The notes under the pieces are model-generated. The model did not search any database. It was not told the DNA's origin and worked only from the letters and a program-made list of their open reading frames with translations. 64,000 nucleotides of DNA from Yersinia mollaretii ATCC 43969 (lineage in GTDB: Bacteria > Pseudomonadota > Gammaproteobacteria > Enterobacterales > Enterobacteriaceae), in NCBI RefSeq assembly GCF_013282725.1, contig NZ_CP054043.1, positions 2,232,001-2,296,000 on the forward strand, in the 5' to 3' direction. Numbering within the stretch: position 1 is the stretch's first letter; each line of letters starts with the position of its first letter. Made by a program: the position numbers and the translations under genes. Below are positions 48,486 through 62,543 of the stretch, piece after piece.

Positions 48486-48510
48486 GGGGGCGAGAAATCG
48501 CCCCCTTTTT
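48486..48510 (+). terminator. clpB terminator
   Basis: GGGGGCGA-GAAA-TCGCCCCC with five T, 13 bases past clpB. Confidence 0.93.
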
Positions 48511-48560
48511 GTTTCCTTTTTCACCATATTTGGTGTTTTCGCCGCATTAATGAGCGGTTG

Positions 48561-48610
48561 AAAAGTTTTTTCAAATTAGGGGTTGCAGCCTGTCAGGAAC
48601 TCCCTATAAT
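48561..48610 (+). promoter_or_regulatory. rrn P1 promoter with UP element
   Basis: -35 TTGCAG (48583-48588), 16-base spacer, -10 TATAAT (48605-48610), GC-rich discriminator GCGCCTCC. The A/T tract at 48561-48577 is the likely UP element for the RNA polymerase alpha subunit. Confidence 0.88.
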
Positions 48611-48702
48611 GCGCCTCCACTGACTGGGAACAACGAAACACACTTCGCCGGGTCAGGAAGAGAAAAGAAGGCGTTTGAGTTCGAAAGAAACCAAATAAAA
48701 CC

Positions 48703-48730
48703 TTGACTCTTCAGCGGGAAAGCGTATTAT
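48703..48730 (+). promoter_or_regulatory. rrn P2 promoter
   Basis: -35 TTGACT (48703-48708), 16-base spacer, -10 TATTAT (48725-48730), discriminator CTGCCTCCCGCG. 120 bases downstream of P1. Confidence 0.85.
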
Positions 48731-48781
48731 CTGCCTCCCGCGTTACCGTAAGATTCGCCGCAAGGCAAACGGGTAACGAAC

Positions 48782-48792
48782 GCTCTTTAACA
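48782..48792 (+). promoter_or_regulatory. rrn leader boxA antitermination site
   Basis: GCTCTTTAACA matches boxA, the NusB/S10 binding signal that lets polymerase ignore Rho in rRNA operons. A second copy at 50889-50899 lies in the 16S-23S spacer. Confidence 0.8.
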
Positions 48793-48795
48793 ATT

Positions 48796-48814
48796 TATCA
48801 GACAATCTGTGTGG
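48796..48814 (+). repeat. 16S precursor processing stem, 5' arm
   Basis: This 19-base segment (TATCAGACAATCTGTGTGG) is perfectly complementary to 50549-50567, just beyond the 16S 3' end. Together they form the long stem cut by RNase III. Confidence 0.88.
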
Positions 48815-48980
48815 GCACTCGCAAGACGATATCGAAGCCTGTTTCGGCAGGCAGAAGCAATATCAAAGTCTTGAAGAGTGACCAAAGCAGTACACATTTG
48901 AACTTCGGTTCGAATGCATATTTGCAGAAAGTAATCTTTGAGCATCGCTACTTTCATTAGTAGCAAATCAAACAAATCTT

Positions 48981-50523
<1,543 letters not shown>

Positions 50524-50548
50524 CCTAACGATACGCATTGCGCAGTGT

Positions 50549-50567
50549 CCACACAGATTGTCTGATA
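50549..50567 (+). repeat. 16S precursor processing stem, 3' arm
   Basis: Perfect complement of 48796-48814; RNase III substrate in the precursor RNA. Confidence 0.85.
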
Positions 50568-50625
50568 GAAAGTAACGAGCAAATAAGGCCGGACTGAGAA
50601 ATTAGTCGGGCTTTAGTACCTTGTT

Positions 50626-50702
<77 letters not shown>

Positions 50703-50753
50703 ACTCACCATTCCCTGTTGAGTTGCAGCAATAAGGTGATTTGCTTTTTATAT

Positions 50754-50829
50754 GGGGCTATAGCTCAGCTGGGAGAGCGCCTGCCTTGCACGCAGGAGGT
50801 CAGCGGTTCGATCCCGCTTAGCTCCACCA
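50754..50829 (+). tRNA. tRNA-Ala (UGC)
   Basis: 76 bases, second spacer tRNA. Anticodon TGC in CTTGCAC, T-loop TTCGATC, encoded CCA. Confidence 0.97.
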
Positions 50830-51174
50830 TATAAAAAACTATTTCAAAACGTACTGCGGTCGCAAGACACAGTGGGTTGTGAAATATTGCTCTTTAACAA
50901 TCTGGAACAAGCTGAAAATTGAAACAATACAGCTGAAACTTATCTCTCCGTAGCAGTACTGAGATAAGAAGTAACCTGTATTAGAGTCTCTCAAATAATC
51001 GCAATGCGAATGTGTTTATTCATTCTGCAGTGTGAGCGAGAAGATACTCGGCAAGGCGTACAGCGCACAGCAACCGGAGTGAACTTCATGTTCATGAGGA
51101 TTGCGCGCACTGCACAACGACGCAGAGTGTGTTCGCAGCCACAGCAGTAAAGAAAAGACACCTTCGGGTTGTGA
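50830..51174 (+). other. Distal 16S-23S spacer
   Basis: Contains a second boxA (GCTCTTTAACA, 50889-50899) and the 5' arm of the 23S processing stem. The latter ends ACACCTTCGGGTTGTGAGG and pairs with the region after 54072. No gene. Confidence 0.75.
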
Positions 51175-54081
<2,907 letters not shown>

Positions 54082-54194
54082 ACAACACCAAAGGTGTTTT
54101 GGTGATTTGAGAGAGTCGATTTTCAGCGAATGTTCCGAGATTGGATTGGCTGGCTACACCTATTGATGGTGAGCGAGTTAATTGAAACAGAATT

Positions 54195-54314
54195 TGCCTG
54201 GCGGCCTTAGCGCGGTGGTCCCACCTGATCCCATGCCGAACTCAGAAGTGAAACGCCGTAGCGCCGATGGTAGTGTGGGGTCTCCCCATGCGAGAGTAGG
54301 ACACTGCCAGGCAT
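54195..54314 (+). rRNA. rrf: 5S ribosomal RNA
   Basis: 120 bases from TGCCTGGCGGCC to CTGCCAGGCAT, terminal helix intact, near-identical to E. coli 5S. Confidence 0.98.
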
Positions 54315-54349
54315 CAAACACGAGTTATCAGAGTGACATCTGGTAACTG

Positions 54350-54374
54350 ACAAAATCGCCAAAGGCGGTTTTGT
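54350..54374 (+). repeat. Hairpin between 5S and tRNA-Asp
   Basis: ACAAAATCGCC-AAA-GGCGGTTTTGT forms an 11-pair stem with one G-U pair and a three-base loop. No T-run follows beyond TTTTG; it may be a processing stem or a leaky terminator. Confidence 0.55.
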
Positions 54375-54435
54375 ACAGCGCGGAGCGCTGGCCCTTAGGG
54401 GTAAGTATCGGGAAGATACACGTAAAAGAATCGGT

Positions 54436-54512
54436 GGAGCGGTAGTTCAGTTGGTTAGAATACCTGCCTGTCACGCAGGGGGTCGCGGGTTCGAGCCCCG
54501 TCCGTTCCGCCA
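54436..54512 (+). tRNA. tRNA-Asp (GUC)
   Basis: 77 bases, distal gene of the rRNA operon. Acceptor GGAGCGG pairs with CCGTTCC, anticodon GTC in CTGTCAC, encoded CCA. Confidence 0.97.
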
Positions 54513-54520
54513 CTTATTGC

Positions 54521-54553
54521 AAAACCCCTGAATCATAGATTCAGGGGTTTTTT
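54521..54553 (+). terminator. rRNA operon terminator
   Basis: AAAACCCCTGAAT and ATTCAGGGGTTTT form a 13-pair stem with a five-base loop and T tail, eight bases past tRNA-Asp. Confidence 0.93.
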
Positions 54554-54621
54554 GCATTACTAAAATAGATAAATAAGTCATCCTATATTATTGTCACTGA
54601 ATCAATTAAAGGTGACTATTC

Positions 54622-55120
<499 letters not shown>

Positions 55121-55363
55121 ACCACCCACGCGGTATCAGGTTGCTTTGGCTGCCGCGAGTATTTATAACCGCATTGATGGATTTGGATATCAGTGTGAAT
55201 GATGCGCTGGGATCATGCTTTTATATCAGGATTTGGGAGCTATGAAAGTAGATATAGGAAGGGGACTTGCTAAGAGTGATACAACGCCACAAAAAAACAC
55301 CCTGCCAGCTTATCGCTCACAGGGGGAGTGACTATCTCATTAACTCGGTATATAACCCGTTTT
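55121..55363. other. Non-coding stretch after the IS remnant
   Basis: No intact gene. Possibly more decayed mobile-element sequence. The right part precedes the 3' end of pssA, with a weak CCCTG/CAGGG pair near 55300-55325 that may serve as its terminator. Confidence 0.35.
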
Positions 55364-56722
55364 TTACAGTATGCGGCTAATCAAACGGTCGATACGAATT
55401 CTGCGTAAACGACGGATCAGTTTGCGTACCTTGACGGGATATTGCTGAATATTCTCTAACTCAAGGTAGTGTGAGACGACTTTGGTATGAGTACGGATGC
55501 AATCCAGCTCTTTGGCTCGCTGCTCATGCATCTCATGCTTAGGATCGTGGATCAAAATGGCATTTTCCAGATCCAAGCGCCATGCACGTGGATTCAGGTT
55601 ATTACCCGTAATCAACTGCCAGTTATTATCGACCCACATTCCTTTCAGGTGGTAGGTATTGTCACCATCTTTCCACAAACGAACGATCAGTTGTCCGTTA
55701 TCCACAAAGCGCTGTAAGCGACTGAGGAAACGGCGGAGGTTGATTTCGTATAAATAAGGCAATGCGCCTATAATTTTAAATGGTTGATCTTCTGGGATAT
55801 AAAAGTCATTTGCTGTTTTGTCACCGACAATAATCTCGACCTGTTTACCTTCCCGCAGAAGATAAATGATATTGCGAACTAACAATGCAGGCAGGTTAAA
55901 ATATGGCGTGCAAATCGTCAGGCGTTCATCAGCGGAAGCCATTAAGTGATGAATCGTTTTGTTTAACTGGCTTTTTTTACCTAACCCAACGAGTGGAGTG
56001 ACAGCTAATTCATCGTTACCGGCTTGCGCTGGAAATTGATAACCGATGTCGCGCAGTGATGAACGGAACTGCCGGGTTTCGTTTTTGATTTCGGGATTCG
56101 TTGGCCGATCGGTGCGATCAAGGCGTTGAACGGCACCAGCACTCAGTACCCGCTGTTTCACGTAATCAACCATAATGCCGGCCAATGATGAATTCGTGAT
56201 TAGCTGGTAGCGATCATAACGATATTTATCGTTTTGATGGAGATAGACATCATTGATGCTAGCACCGCTGTAAATCACAGTGTCATCAATGATAAAACCT
56301 TTCAGATGCAGCACACCAAGGGCTTCGCGGGTATTGACCGGAACACCGTAAATGGGAACGCAAACATTGGGATGCTGTGCTGCCATTTCGCAATACCAAT
56401 CAGCATTAGTATTGACGGCTGCGGCCCCAATACGACCACGTTGGGCGCGGTGCCAATCGACCAGCACACAAATTTCTAGCTCAGGGCGCAACTGCTTGGC
56501 TTGATAGAGGGCGTTCATCACGTCACGGCCCGCATCATCCTGCTCAAGGTAGAGCGCCACCAGATAAATACGTTTGGTCGCCTGACCTATTAATTCCAAG
56601 AGAGTGGAGCGGAAAACCTTGGGGCAATAAAGCGTTTGGACATCATCAACTGGCTGGGGGAGTTTGGGCAGTTGTGCAAGGTGTTGTTGATGTTTACTAC
56701 GTTTGAATTTTGACAACATCAC
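55364..56722 (-). CDS. pssA: CDP-diacylglycerol-serine O-phosphatidyltransferase
   Basis: A 452-residue phospholipase-D-superfamily enzyme that makes phosphatidylserine, the precursor of phosphatidylethanolamine; it associates with the membrane surface and ribosomes. Two HKD-type motifs are present: VLHLKGFIIDDTVIYSGAS near residue 138 and YHLKGMWVDNNWQLITGNN near residue 357. The basic C-terminus KVRKLIRRLRRIRIDRLISR equals that of E. coli PssA. The start may be the first or second ATG (56722 or 56719). Confidence 0.97.
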   Translation of the reverse strand: MMLSKFKRSKHQQHLAQLPKLPQPVDDVQTLYCPKVFRSTLLELIGQATKRIYLVALYLEQDDAGRDVMNALYQAKQLRPELEICVLVDWHRAQRGRIGAAAVNTNADWYCEMAAQHPNVCVPIYGVPVNTREALGVLHLKGFIIDDTVIYSGASINDVYLHQNDKYRYDRYQLITNSSLAGIMVDYVKQRVLSAGAVQRLDRTDRPTNPEIKNETRQFRSSLRDIGYQFPAQAGNDELAVTPLVGLGKKSQLNKTIHHLMASADERLTICTPYFNLPALLVRNIIYLLREGKQVEIIVGDKTANDFYIPEDQPFKIIGALPYLYEINLRRFLSRLQRFVDNGQLIVRLWKDGDNTYHLKGMWVDNNWQLITGNNLNPRAWRLDLENAILIHDPKHEMHEQRAKELDCIRTHTKVVSHYLELENIQQYPVKVRKLIRRLRRIRIDRLISRIL

Positions 56723-56896
56723 AGTGCGCTTCTTCTCTTGTTATTTAATGGCAAAACCGCCATATCCAAAAAAACACTAATCCATAGAGTCGGGCGATAA
56801 TACCACTACTTTTCCGGATTGTGCGCAAGTTTTGCCAGTTAATGACCGAATCGTTTGGGGTTGTGGCGTATATCACGGCGATTCATGTAACTGAAA

Positions 56897-59539
56897 TCAC
56901 AGTGTCAGTTCCAGATTCACGATCCCATCTTCCATCTGTACATCAATACTAAAACCGAGCTTTTTAGCCAAACCTATCATGCCACGGTTGTTGGGCATGG
57001 TGATCGCCGTGAGCCGTGTTAATCCATGGCTGCGGGTGTATTGAATCATCTTTTCCAGCAGTAGCCGCCCCAGTCCTAGCCCTTTGAGGTCTGAACGCAC
57101 CAGTACGGCAAACTCGGCATCAATATTGTCCGGGTCTGACATCGCCCGTGTCACGCCGATAATTTCCGGCCCCGCCGCATTTTGGCGCACAGCAACAAAA
57201 GCCATTTCCCGATCATAGTCAATCTGCGTCATATTCGCCAAATCATCGTGGCTGAATTCACTGATTTCGCTGAAGTAGCGGTAGTAGAGATCCTCTTTAG
57301 TGACTTGATCGATAAACAGTTTTAGCAGCGGTTCATCTTCCGGCAAGATAGGGCGGAATAGGCACTGAGAGCCATCTTTTAGCACCACTGTCTCTTCTAA
57401 TTCGTGCGGGTAGGGGCGAATAGCTAATCGCGCCTGTGGATCGCCGCTGACCGGTGCCAACTGCATTGAAACATCCAGCAGCGTAAACTCACTGCCAGAA
57501 GCCAGCACCGGGTGAATATCTAAACGGGTAATCTCGGGGCAATCGAGAATCAAGTTGGAGACTTGCACCAGCAGGCGGCTTAATCCCAGAATATCCAAGG
57601 GTTGCAGTGATCCACGGCTGCGGATTTTCCCGCCTTTGACCGCTTGTATGATCAGGTAGCGGGCCAGTGCCATATTGAGCGGCGGCAGTGCCACAGCGGC
57701 CTGTGTTTCGTGATGCCACTCAATGCCACCTTCACCCAACATAATCAGCGGGCCGAAAATAGCATCTTGCTCTACCGCAATGCGCAGCTCTTGTGCTCCG
57801 GCACGGTTAGCCATGCTTTGCACCAGCAAGCCCTGAATGCGGGCGTGTGGATAGGTGCGCTTGACCCGATCAAGGATATCGTCAGCGGCCCGCTGTACTT
57901 CAATCGCGGTGCGAAGGTAGAGCATGACCCCCTGAACTTCGGATTTATGCGGAATATCTGGTGAGCGCAGTTTGATGGCGACCGGATACCCCAAGCGCTC
58001 GGCGATATGCACCGCTTCGACGCTGTCACTGGCAATCCAAGTGGGCAGCATACTCAGGCCATAGGCTTCCAGTATCGGCTGCACTTCATGGGTGTCTAGC
58101 TGGGTAGTGCCTTCGGCCAGCGCCTGACGAATCAACTGATGCACATGCGCGGTGTTGGCGGTAAGGCCCACTGGCAGAGCGGGCGTCTCTTTCAGCTGTT
58201 TTTGGTTACGGCGATATTCCACCATATGCATAAACGCGGTAATGGCACCTTCCGGTGTGCGATAAGTGGGTATTCCTGCTTCGGTGAACAGACGGCGGGC
58301 ATCTTGTGATGAATACTCACCGCACCAGTTAGTTAGCAGGGTGATGCGTTTACCCCGTGGATGCTGGCGGATGGCGGAAATCAACAGTTCAGCGGTTTTG
58401 CTACCCGGTGCGGCGGCGCTGGGTGAGTGAATCAGCAGCAGCGCGTCATAGTCGGTGCTGTCCAGCAAGGGTTTAACCGCCGCTAAATAGCGCTCAGCGC
58501 TGGCGTCATCTCGCAGGTCTATTGGGTTGCGTAAGGTAACAAAAGAGGGTAGCGCCGCACTCAGGGCAGATTGCGTGGTATCAGACAGGGTAGCGAGCTT
58601 ACCATTACGGCTGATGAGTTCATCCAATGCCATAGCCGCCGGTGCGGCACCATTACTGACAATAAGTAAGCGCTCACCTCGCAATGGGTGCATATGGCTC
58701 AGGGTTTCGACCGCCGAGAACAGCTCGTGCGTATCCTGCACCCGCAATAGGCCCGCGCGTTGAATCGCGGCGTCATAAGCGGCATCTAACCCTTCTTGAC
58801 CATTCAGTAACTGCTGCGCCCGCTGGGTGCGGCCACTTTTGACCACTAGAATGGGCTTATTTCGTGAGGCGCTACGCGATGCGGATAAGAAGCGGCGTGC
58901 ATCGCTGATATGTTCAATATACAACATAATGGCGCTGGTTTTGCCGTCTCTGGCGAGGAAGTCGAGTAAGTCATCGACATCAATATCCAAGCTATCGCCC
59001 AGTGCAATAAAGTAAGAGAATCCCACTTCCCGCTGCTGCGCCCAGTCGAGAATGGTGTTTGCCACCGCCGCTGACTGGGAGATAAACGCCAGTCGCCCTT
59101 TCTTGATGGGTACGGGCGAGAAGCTGGCATTCAGTCCTTGCCAAGGGGCCAGTAAGCCGAGGCTGTTGGGGCCAAGTAGCCGCATATGATGCCGATGCGC
59201 ACAGGCTTTCAGCTCGGCGAGTTGTTCTGTCGCGGCAGAGAGAATAATCACCGCCTTGCAGCCACGGACACCCAAGTCTTCGAGTAGTGCCAGATTGCGG
59301 CGATCATGAGTACAAAGGATAGCCAAGTCGGGTGTGATCGGCAGGCTGGCGATATCGGCGTAAGCTAGCACGCCGCAAACGGCTTTATGAGTCGGGGTGA
59401 CCGGCAGAATAGGGCCACTGAAGCCACCATCCAGCAAATTACGCATCATCAGAAAACCCGCGCGCTCAGGTTTTTCAGAAGCGCCAATGACCGCAATCGA
59501 TTTCGGGCGTAGTAGGGCTTCTAATCCGCGTTGACTCAT
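56897..59539 (-). CDS. patZ: Protein lysine acetyltransferase PatZ (YfiQ/Pka)
   Basis: An 880-residue enzyme that acetylates proteins such as acetyl-CoA synthetase using acetyl-CoA. The N-terminal two thirds are an inactive NDP-forming acyl-CoA synthetase-like module (CoA-binding SIAVIGASEKPERAGFLMMR, ATP-grasp region around AIKLRSPDIPHKSEVQGVML). The C-terminal GNAT domain (about 720-880) has EFAVLVRSDLKGLGLGRLLL and AITMPNNRGMIGLAKKLGF. Domain order and length match E. coli YfiQ (886). It is probably cotranscribed with or near tapT upstream. Confidence 0.95.
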   Translation of the reverse strand: MSQRGLEALLRPKSIAVIGASEKPERAGFLMMRNLLDGGFSGPILPVTPTHKAVCGVLAYADIASLPITPDLAILCTHDRRNLALLEDLGVRGCKAVIILSAATEQLAELKACAHRHHMRLLGPNSLGLLAPWQGLNASFSPVPIKKGRLAFISQSAAVANTILDWAQQREVGFSYFIALGDSLDIDVDDLLDFLARDGKTSAIMLYIEHISDARRFLSASRSASRNKPILVVKSGRTQRAQQLLNGQEGLDAAYDAAIQRAGLLRVQDTHELFSAVETLSHMHPLRGERLLIVSNGAAPAAMALDELISRNGKLATLSDTTQSALSAALPSFVTLRNPIDLRDDASAERYLAAVKPLLDSTDYDALLLIHSPSAAAPGSKTAELLISAIRQHPRGKRITLLTNWCGEYSSQDARRLFTEAGIPTYRTPEGAITAFMHMVEYRRNQKQLKETPALPVGLTANTAHVHQLIRQALAEGTTQLDTHEVQPILEAYGLSMLPTWIASDSVEAVHIAERLGYPVAIKLRSPDIPHKSEVQGVMLYLRTAIEVQRAADDILDRVKRTYPHARIQGLLVQSMANRAGAQELRIAVEQDAIFGPLIMLGEGGIEWHHETQAAVALPPLNMALARYLIIQAVKGGKIRSRGSLQPLDILGLSRLLVQVSNLILDCPEITRLDIHPVLASGSEFTLLDVSMQLAPVSGDPQARLAIRPYPHELEETVVLKDGSQCLFRPILPEDEPLLKLFIDQVTKEDLYYRYFSEISEFSHDDLANMTQIDYDREMAFVAVRQNAAGPEIIGVTRAMSDPDNIDAEFAVLVRSDLKGLGLGRLLLEKMIQYTRSHGLTRLTAITMPNNRGMIGLAKKLGFSIDVQMEDGIVNLELTL

Positions 59540-59631
59540 TATTTATCCCCGTCATCAAGTTACAGGCGTGTTGGCCGCCTTCCTGCACCCTGGAATCTAT
59601 TGGGGACAAGTCAAAGGCCGCTTGAATGATT

Positions 59632-60414
59632 TTATGCGATTTTTTCGAGACTTGCTGTGACTCGCCCCACTGGATGATGAGGTTTTCCAGCTAAATATTG
59701 CTGGCGAAAATAGTGGAAATGGGCGGTTAATCCCTCCGCAGCGAGAGTATCACCCGCTTGCTGAAGCAGCGCAGCAGCAACCTCGACGGTACAGTGCTGC
59801 TCTGGTCGCGGGGCTTCGCGCAAAAGATAATCGGAGGCTGTCGTGACATTCAATGACAGCATCGGTAAATCGGCGAGATAGGGACTTTTGCGAAACATTT
59901 TTTTCGCTTCGTTCCAGGTGCCATCCAGCAGAATAAATAGCGGCGGCTTATCACTGGCAGGCAATTCATTGAGCACCTGCCGTGGCGGCTCGGCATACTT
60001 TTCCGGAAATACCACATAGGGTTGGCGTGTGGGATCACCAATAGCGGCTAACAGTGCAGGGTCAACTTCCGTGCGCGCCCAGAGAAAGGCTTGGGTCTCT
60101 GGCAGGATATCGGCAATCAGGCGGCCCGTATTGCTGGGTTTGAGCGGCTCAGTATCAAACATAATCAAGCAAAAACGGCTGTTCGCCAGTTGCGGTTTGA
60201 TGGTGTCGCACAGGCACAATCGCTCTGCCAGCAGGCAGTTCTGGCAACGAATAGCGCGACAGCCCCGGGCGCGATAGGCACGAGTGGAGGCGGCTAAGCG
60301 CTGTTGGCGCAAACGCAGTACGGCATTCGTCGTCATAACCGTGGGCGAAACACTCTGTGCCATCAATTCGTGGTCAGTCGTTAATTTAGGGTTGATAGCT
60401 GATGATTCGGTCAC
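59632..60414 (-). CDS. tapT: tRNA-uridine aminocarboxypropyltransferase (DTW domain)
   Basis: A 260-residue YfiP-family enzyme that makes acp3U47 in tRNA from S-adenosylmethionine. It has a zinc-ribbon-like cysteine set (IRCQNCLLAERLCLCDTI) and the DTW-family motif FILLDGTWNEAKKMFRKSPY. The start is GTG at 60414 with AGGAG six bases upstream. This gives about 26 more residues than the E. coli-like start MTTNAVLRLRQQRL, which lacks a ribosome-binding site. The extension is Ser/Thr-rich and of unknown role. Confidence 0.9.
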   Translation of the reverse strand: MTESSAINPKLTTDHELMAQSVSPTVMTTNAVLRLRQQRLAASTRAYRARGCRAIRCQNCLLAERLCLCDTIKPQLANSRFCLIMFDTEPLKPSNTGRLIADILPETQAFLWARTEVDPALLAAIGDPTRQPYVVFPEKYAEPPRQVLNELPASDKPPLFILLDGTWNEAKKMFRKSPYLADLPMLSLNVTTASDYLLREAPRPEQHCTVEVAAALLQQAGDTLAAEGLTAHFHYFRQQYLAGKPHHPVGRVTASLEKIA

Positions 60415-60471
60415 GACGGACTCCTGAGAAATAGCGCTATTCTAATCAACCCACCCCATGAGTTATACAAT

Positions 60472-60512
60472 AAAACCCCGCCCCGGCAGAAAACTGTCAG
60501 GGCGGGGTTTTT
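60472..60512. terminator. Bidirectional-looking terminator after trxC
   Basis: AAAACCCCGCCC and GGGCGGGGTTTT form a 12-pair stem; the T-run on the minus strand serves trxC. It separates trxC from tapT. Confidence 0.9.
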
Positions 60513-60565
60513 ATCGGAGCCTCGAACTGAGCCGCCCCGAGAGGCAATAAATGGGTTAAACTAGC

Positions 60566-61006
60566 TTAGCGGGCAACCGGTTCTGCGGCTAATTGTTCAT
60601 CTAACCAATGTTCAAACGGTGCCTTCGGTACTGCACCGCTGAGCATGTCGAGCATTTTACCGTTCCGATACAGCATAATCGTGGGAATGCTGCGAATCCG
60701 GAAACGGGTGCTGAGCGCAGGTTCTGCTTCAGTATTGACTTTCACGAAGCGGATTTTTCCAGCGCGCTCTGCGGCGACAGCTTCAAAGATCGGTGCGAAG
60801 CTGCGGCAAGGGCCACACCACGGTGCCCAGAAATCGATAACGACGGGCAGATCATCTTGCAGCAGTTTATCCAGTGTGTCGGCGGTGGCGTTAATCACTT
60901 CGCCATCAAATAAAGAGTGGCCGCAGCGCCCACATTTAGCGCCGTCATCAATACGTTCTTCCGGCAGGCGATTGGTCGCCATACAAGCTGTGCATACCGT
61001 ATTCAT
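60566..61006 (-). CDS. trxC: Thioredoxin 2
   Basis: A 146-residue zinc-binding thioredoxin that reduces protein disulfides and supports oxidative stress defence. The N-terminal zinc site uses Cys5, Cys8, Cys25 and Cys28 (CTAC...CGRC). The active site is WCGPC at 63-67. The cis-proline lies in [12 protein letters not shown]. It is slightly longer at the C-terminus than E. coli TrxC (139). It is divergent from yfiF. Confidence 0.97.
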   Translation of the reverse strand: MNTVCTACMATNRLPEERIDDGAKCGRCGHSLFDGEVINATADTLDKLLQDDLPVVIDFWAPWCGPCRSFAPIFEAVAAERAGKIRFVKVNTEAEPALSTRFRIRSIPTIMLYRNGKMLDMLSGAVPKAPFEHWLDEQLAAEPVAR

Positions 61007-61225
61007 ACATTAGCCTTTATTTTGTCTCTGAGTCGATAAGAGAAACCAAACAGCCAAGGGGCGCTGAATTGTTTCGTTGTTGTTATCTATTATGGGTATA
61101 AATGGGGGCTGTGCCAAAAAGGTTTATTCGATGAATACGATAGTTGGTAGCTTTTAGTGCTTGCTTATGGCTAACCGGGCGGACATCAGGTAATCTTCGC
61201 GCCCTGCGCGTTGGTGGAGAAGACA

Positions 61226-62302
61226 ATGAACGATTCATTTAGTGGCAAAAACGGCAAAGTTAAAGTGATGTACGTCCGCAGTGACGAAAGCAGCGACGAC
61301 CGTAACAAAGATAAACGTCCGGCAGGTAAAGGCCGTCCGGGTGATCATGCGGGTCGGGGCAGCTCACCGCGTAATAATGACTCACGTCGTAATGATTCTG
61401 GCCGTAATGAACGCGATCGTCCTAGCCGTCCGGCACGTTCTGAAAGCAGCGGTCCTTACGATTCACCGTGGAAAACTGTCTCCCGTGCTCCATCGGAAGA
61501 GCCAGAGTTTGACCACGGAGGTATCAGCGGTAAAAGTCATGTTGACCCTGCGCAGTTGCGCCGTCAGCGGGCTGAAGAGACACGTGTTTATGGCGAAAAT
61601 GCCTGTAAGGCGCTGTTCGAAAGCCGCCCTGATGCGATCGTCCGTGCTTGGTTTGTGCAGTCAGTCACCCCACGTTTCCGCGAAGCGCTGAAATGGATGG
61701 CGGCTAACCGCAAGGCTTACCATGTGGTTGAGGAAGATGAGCTGGCGAAGGCATCTGGCACTGAACACCACGGCGGCGTTTGCTTCCTGATTAAAAAACG
61801 TCAGGGTTTGGATGCAGAAACTTACCTGCAACAGCAGACTCAGGCGAAAGATTGCGTATTGGCGCTGGAAGATGTGGGTAACCCACATAATCTGGGTGGC
61901 ATTATGCGGACCTGCGCACATTTCGGTATTAATGGCGTGCTACTGCAAGATCCGGCGATTCTGGAGTCGGGTGCCGCAGTGCGCACAGCGGAAGGCGGAG
62001 CGGAGCATATCAAGGCGATCAATGCCGATGATTTCCTCTCGGTGCTGGATACCTTCCGTAAAGCGGGTTACACCATCGTCACCACCTCAAGCCACAAAGG
62101 TGTCAGCCTGTCGAAAGCGGAACTGCCCGCCAAAATGGTGCTGGTATTAGGCCAAGAGAGTGATGGTCTGACCGACAGCGCGTGGCAGCAGGGCGACATG
62201 AGTGTGTCGATCGGCGGGACCGGGCGAGTTGAGAGTCTGAACGTTTCAGTCGCGACAGGTATCCTGCTCGCTGAGTGGTGGCGTCAAAATAGTGCTCAGT
62301 AA
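61226..62302 (+). CDS. yfiF: SpoU/TrmH-family rRNA methyltransferase-like protein YfiF
   Basis: A 358-residue SPOUT-superfamily protein. The first 95 residues are a basic, low-complexity Arg/Asp/Ser region that is likely disordered. An RNA-binding substrate domain follows ([20 protein letters not shown]), then the SAM-knot domain with [31 protein letters not shown] and [17 protein letters not shown]. It starts at [14 protein letters not shown], with GGTGGAG upstream. The target nucleotide is not known to me. Confidence 0.93.
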   Translation: MNDSFSGKNGKVKVMYVRSDESSDDRNKDKRPAGKGRPGDHAGRGSSPRNNDSRRNDSGRNERDRPSRPARSESSGPYDSPWKTVSRAPSEEPEFDHGGISGKSHVDPAQLRRQRAEETRVYGENACKALFESRPDAIVRAWFVQSVTPRFREALKWMAANRKAYHVVEEDELAKASGTEHHGGVCFLIKKRQGLDAETYLQQQTQAKDCVLALEDVGNPHNLGGIMRTCAHFGINGVLLQDPAILESGAAVRTAEGGAEHIKAINADDFLSVLDTFRKAGYTIVTTSSHKGVSLSKAELPAKMVLVLGQESDGLTDSAWQQGDMSVSIGGTGRVESLNVSVATGILLAEWWRQNSAQ

Positions 62303-62468
62303 TACCCTGCGCCCTTGAAGCTGCAGGGGCGGCGCGCACTCACCCGAATCACTGACTTGCTGTTAGCCTTGCTTATAAATAAGCTCATCGGGATGTGTTT
62401 GCTGGCTGCCTACCTGCAACTCCAATGGCTTTGGGTATACTCTGCGCCCTTGAAGCCGCGGGGGTATT
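62303..62468 (-). repeat. Interspersed repeat element, copy B (yfiF-emrB gap)
   Basis: On the minus strand, the same ordered blocks as the element at 20355-20577: ACCCAAAGCCATTGGAGT (62419-62436), CCCGATGAGCT (62382-62392) and GTCAGTGATTCGGGT (near 62343-62357). It is flanked by direct repeats with the core CTTCAAGGGCGCAG (62303-62326 and 62438-62468). The interior between the first two blocks is about 73 bases shorter than in copy A. It begins right after the yfiF stop. Confidence 0.8.
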
Positions 62469-62484
62469 GACTGAATCATAAAGT

Positions 62485-62522
62485 AAAAAGGGGCGCTGAA
62501 ATTAATCATCAGCGCCCCTTTT
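62485..62522. terminator. emrB terminator (bidirectional)
   Basis: AAAAGGGGCGCTGA and TCAGCGCCCCTTTT form a 14-pair stem with a nine-base loop; T-runs on both strands serve emrB and yfiF. Confidence 0.92.
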
Positions 62523-62543
62523 GTTTGGCCTGCGTTTACGCCG

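Noticed and set aside
54328..54513. Minus-strand reading with the protein start MAERTGLEPATPCVTGRYSN
   Set aside because: It is the reverse complement of tRNA-Asp and its flank, a well-known false gene call that recurs in many genomes.
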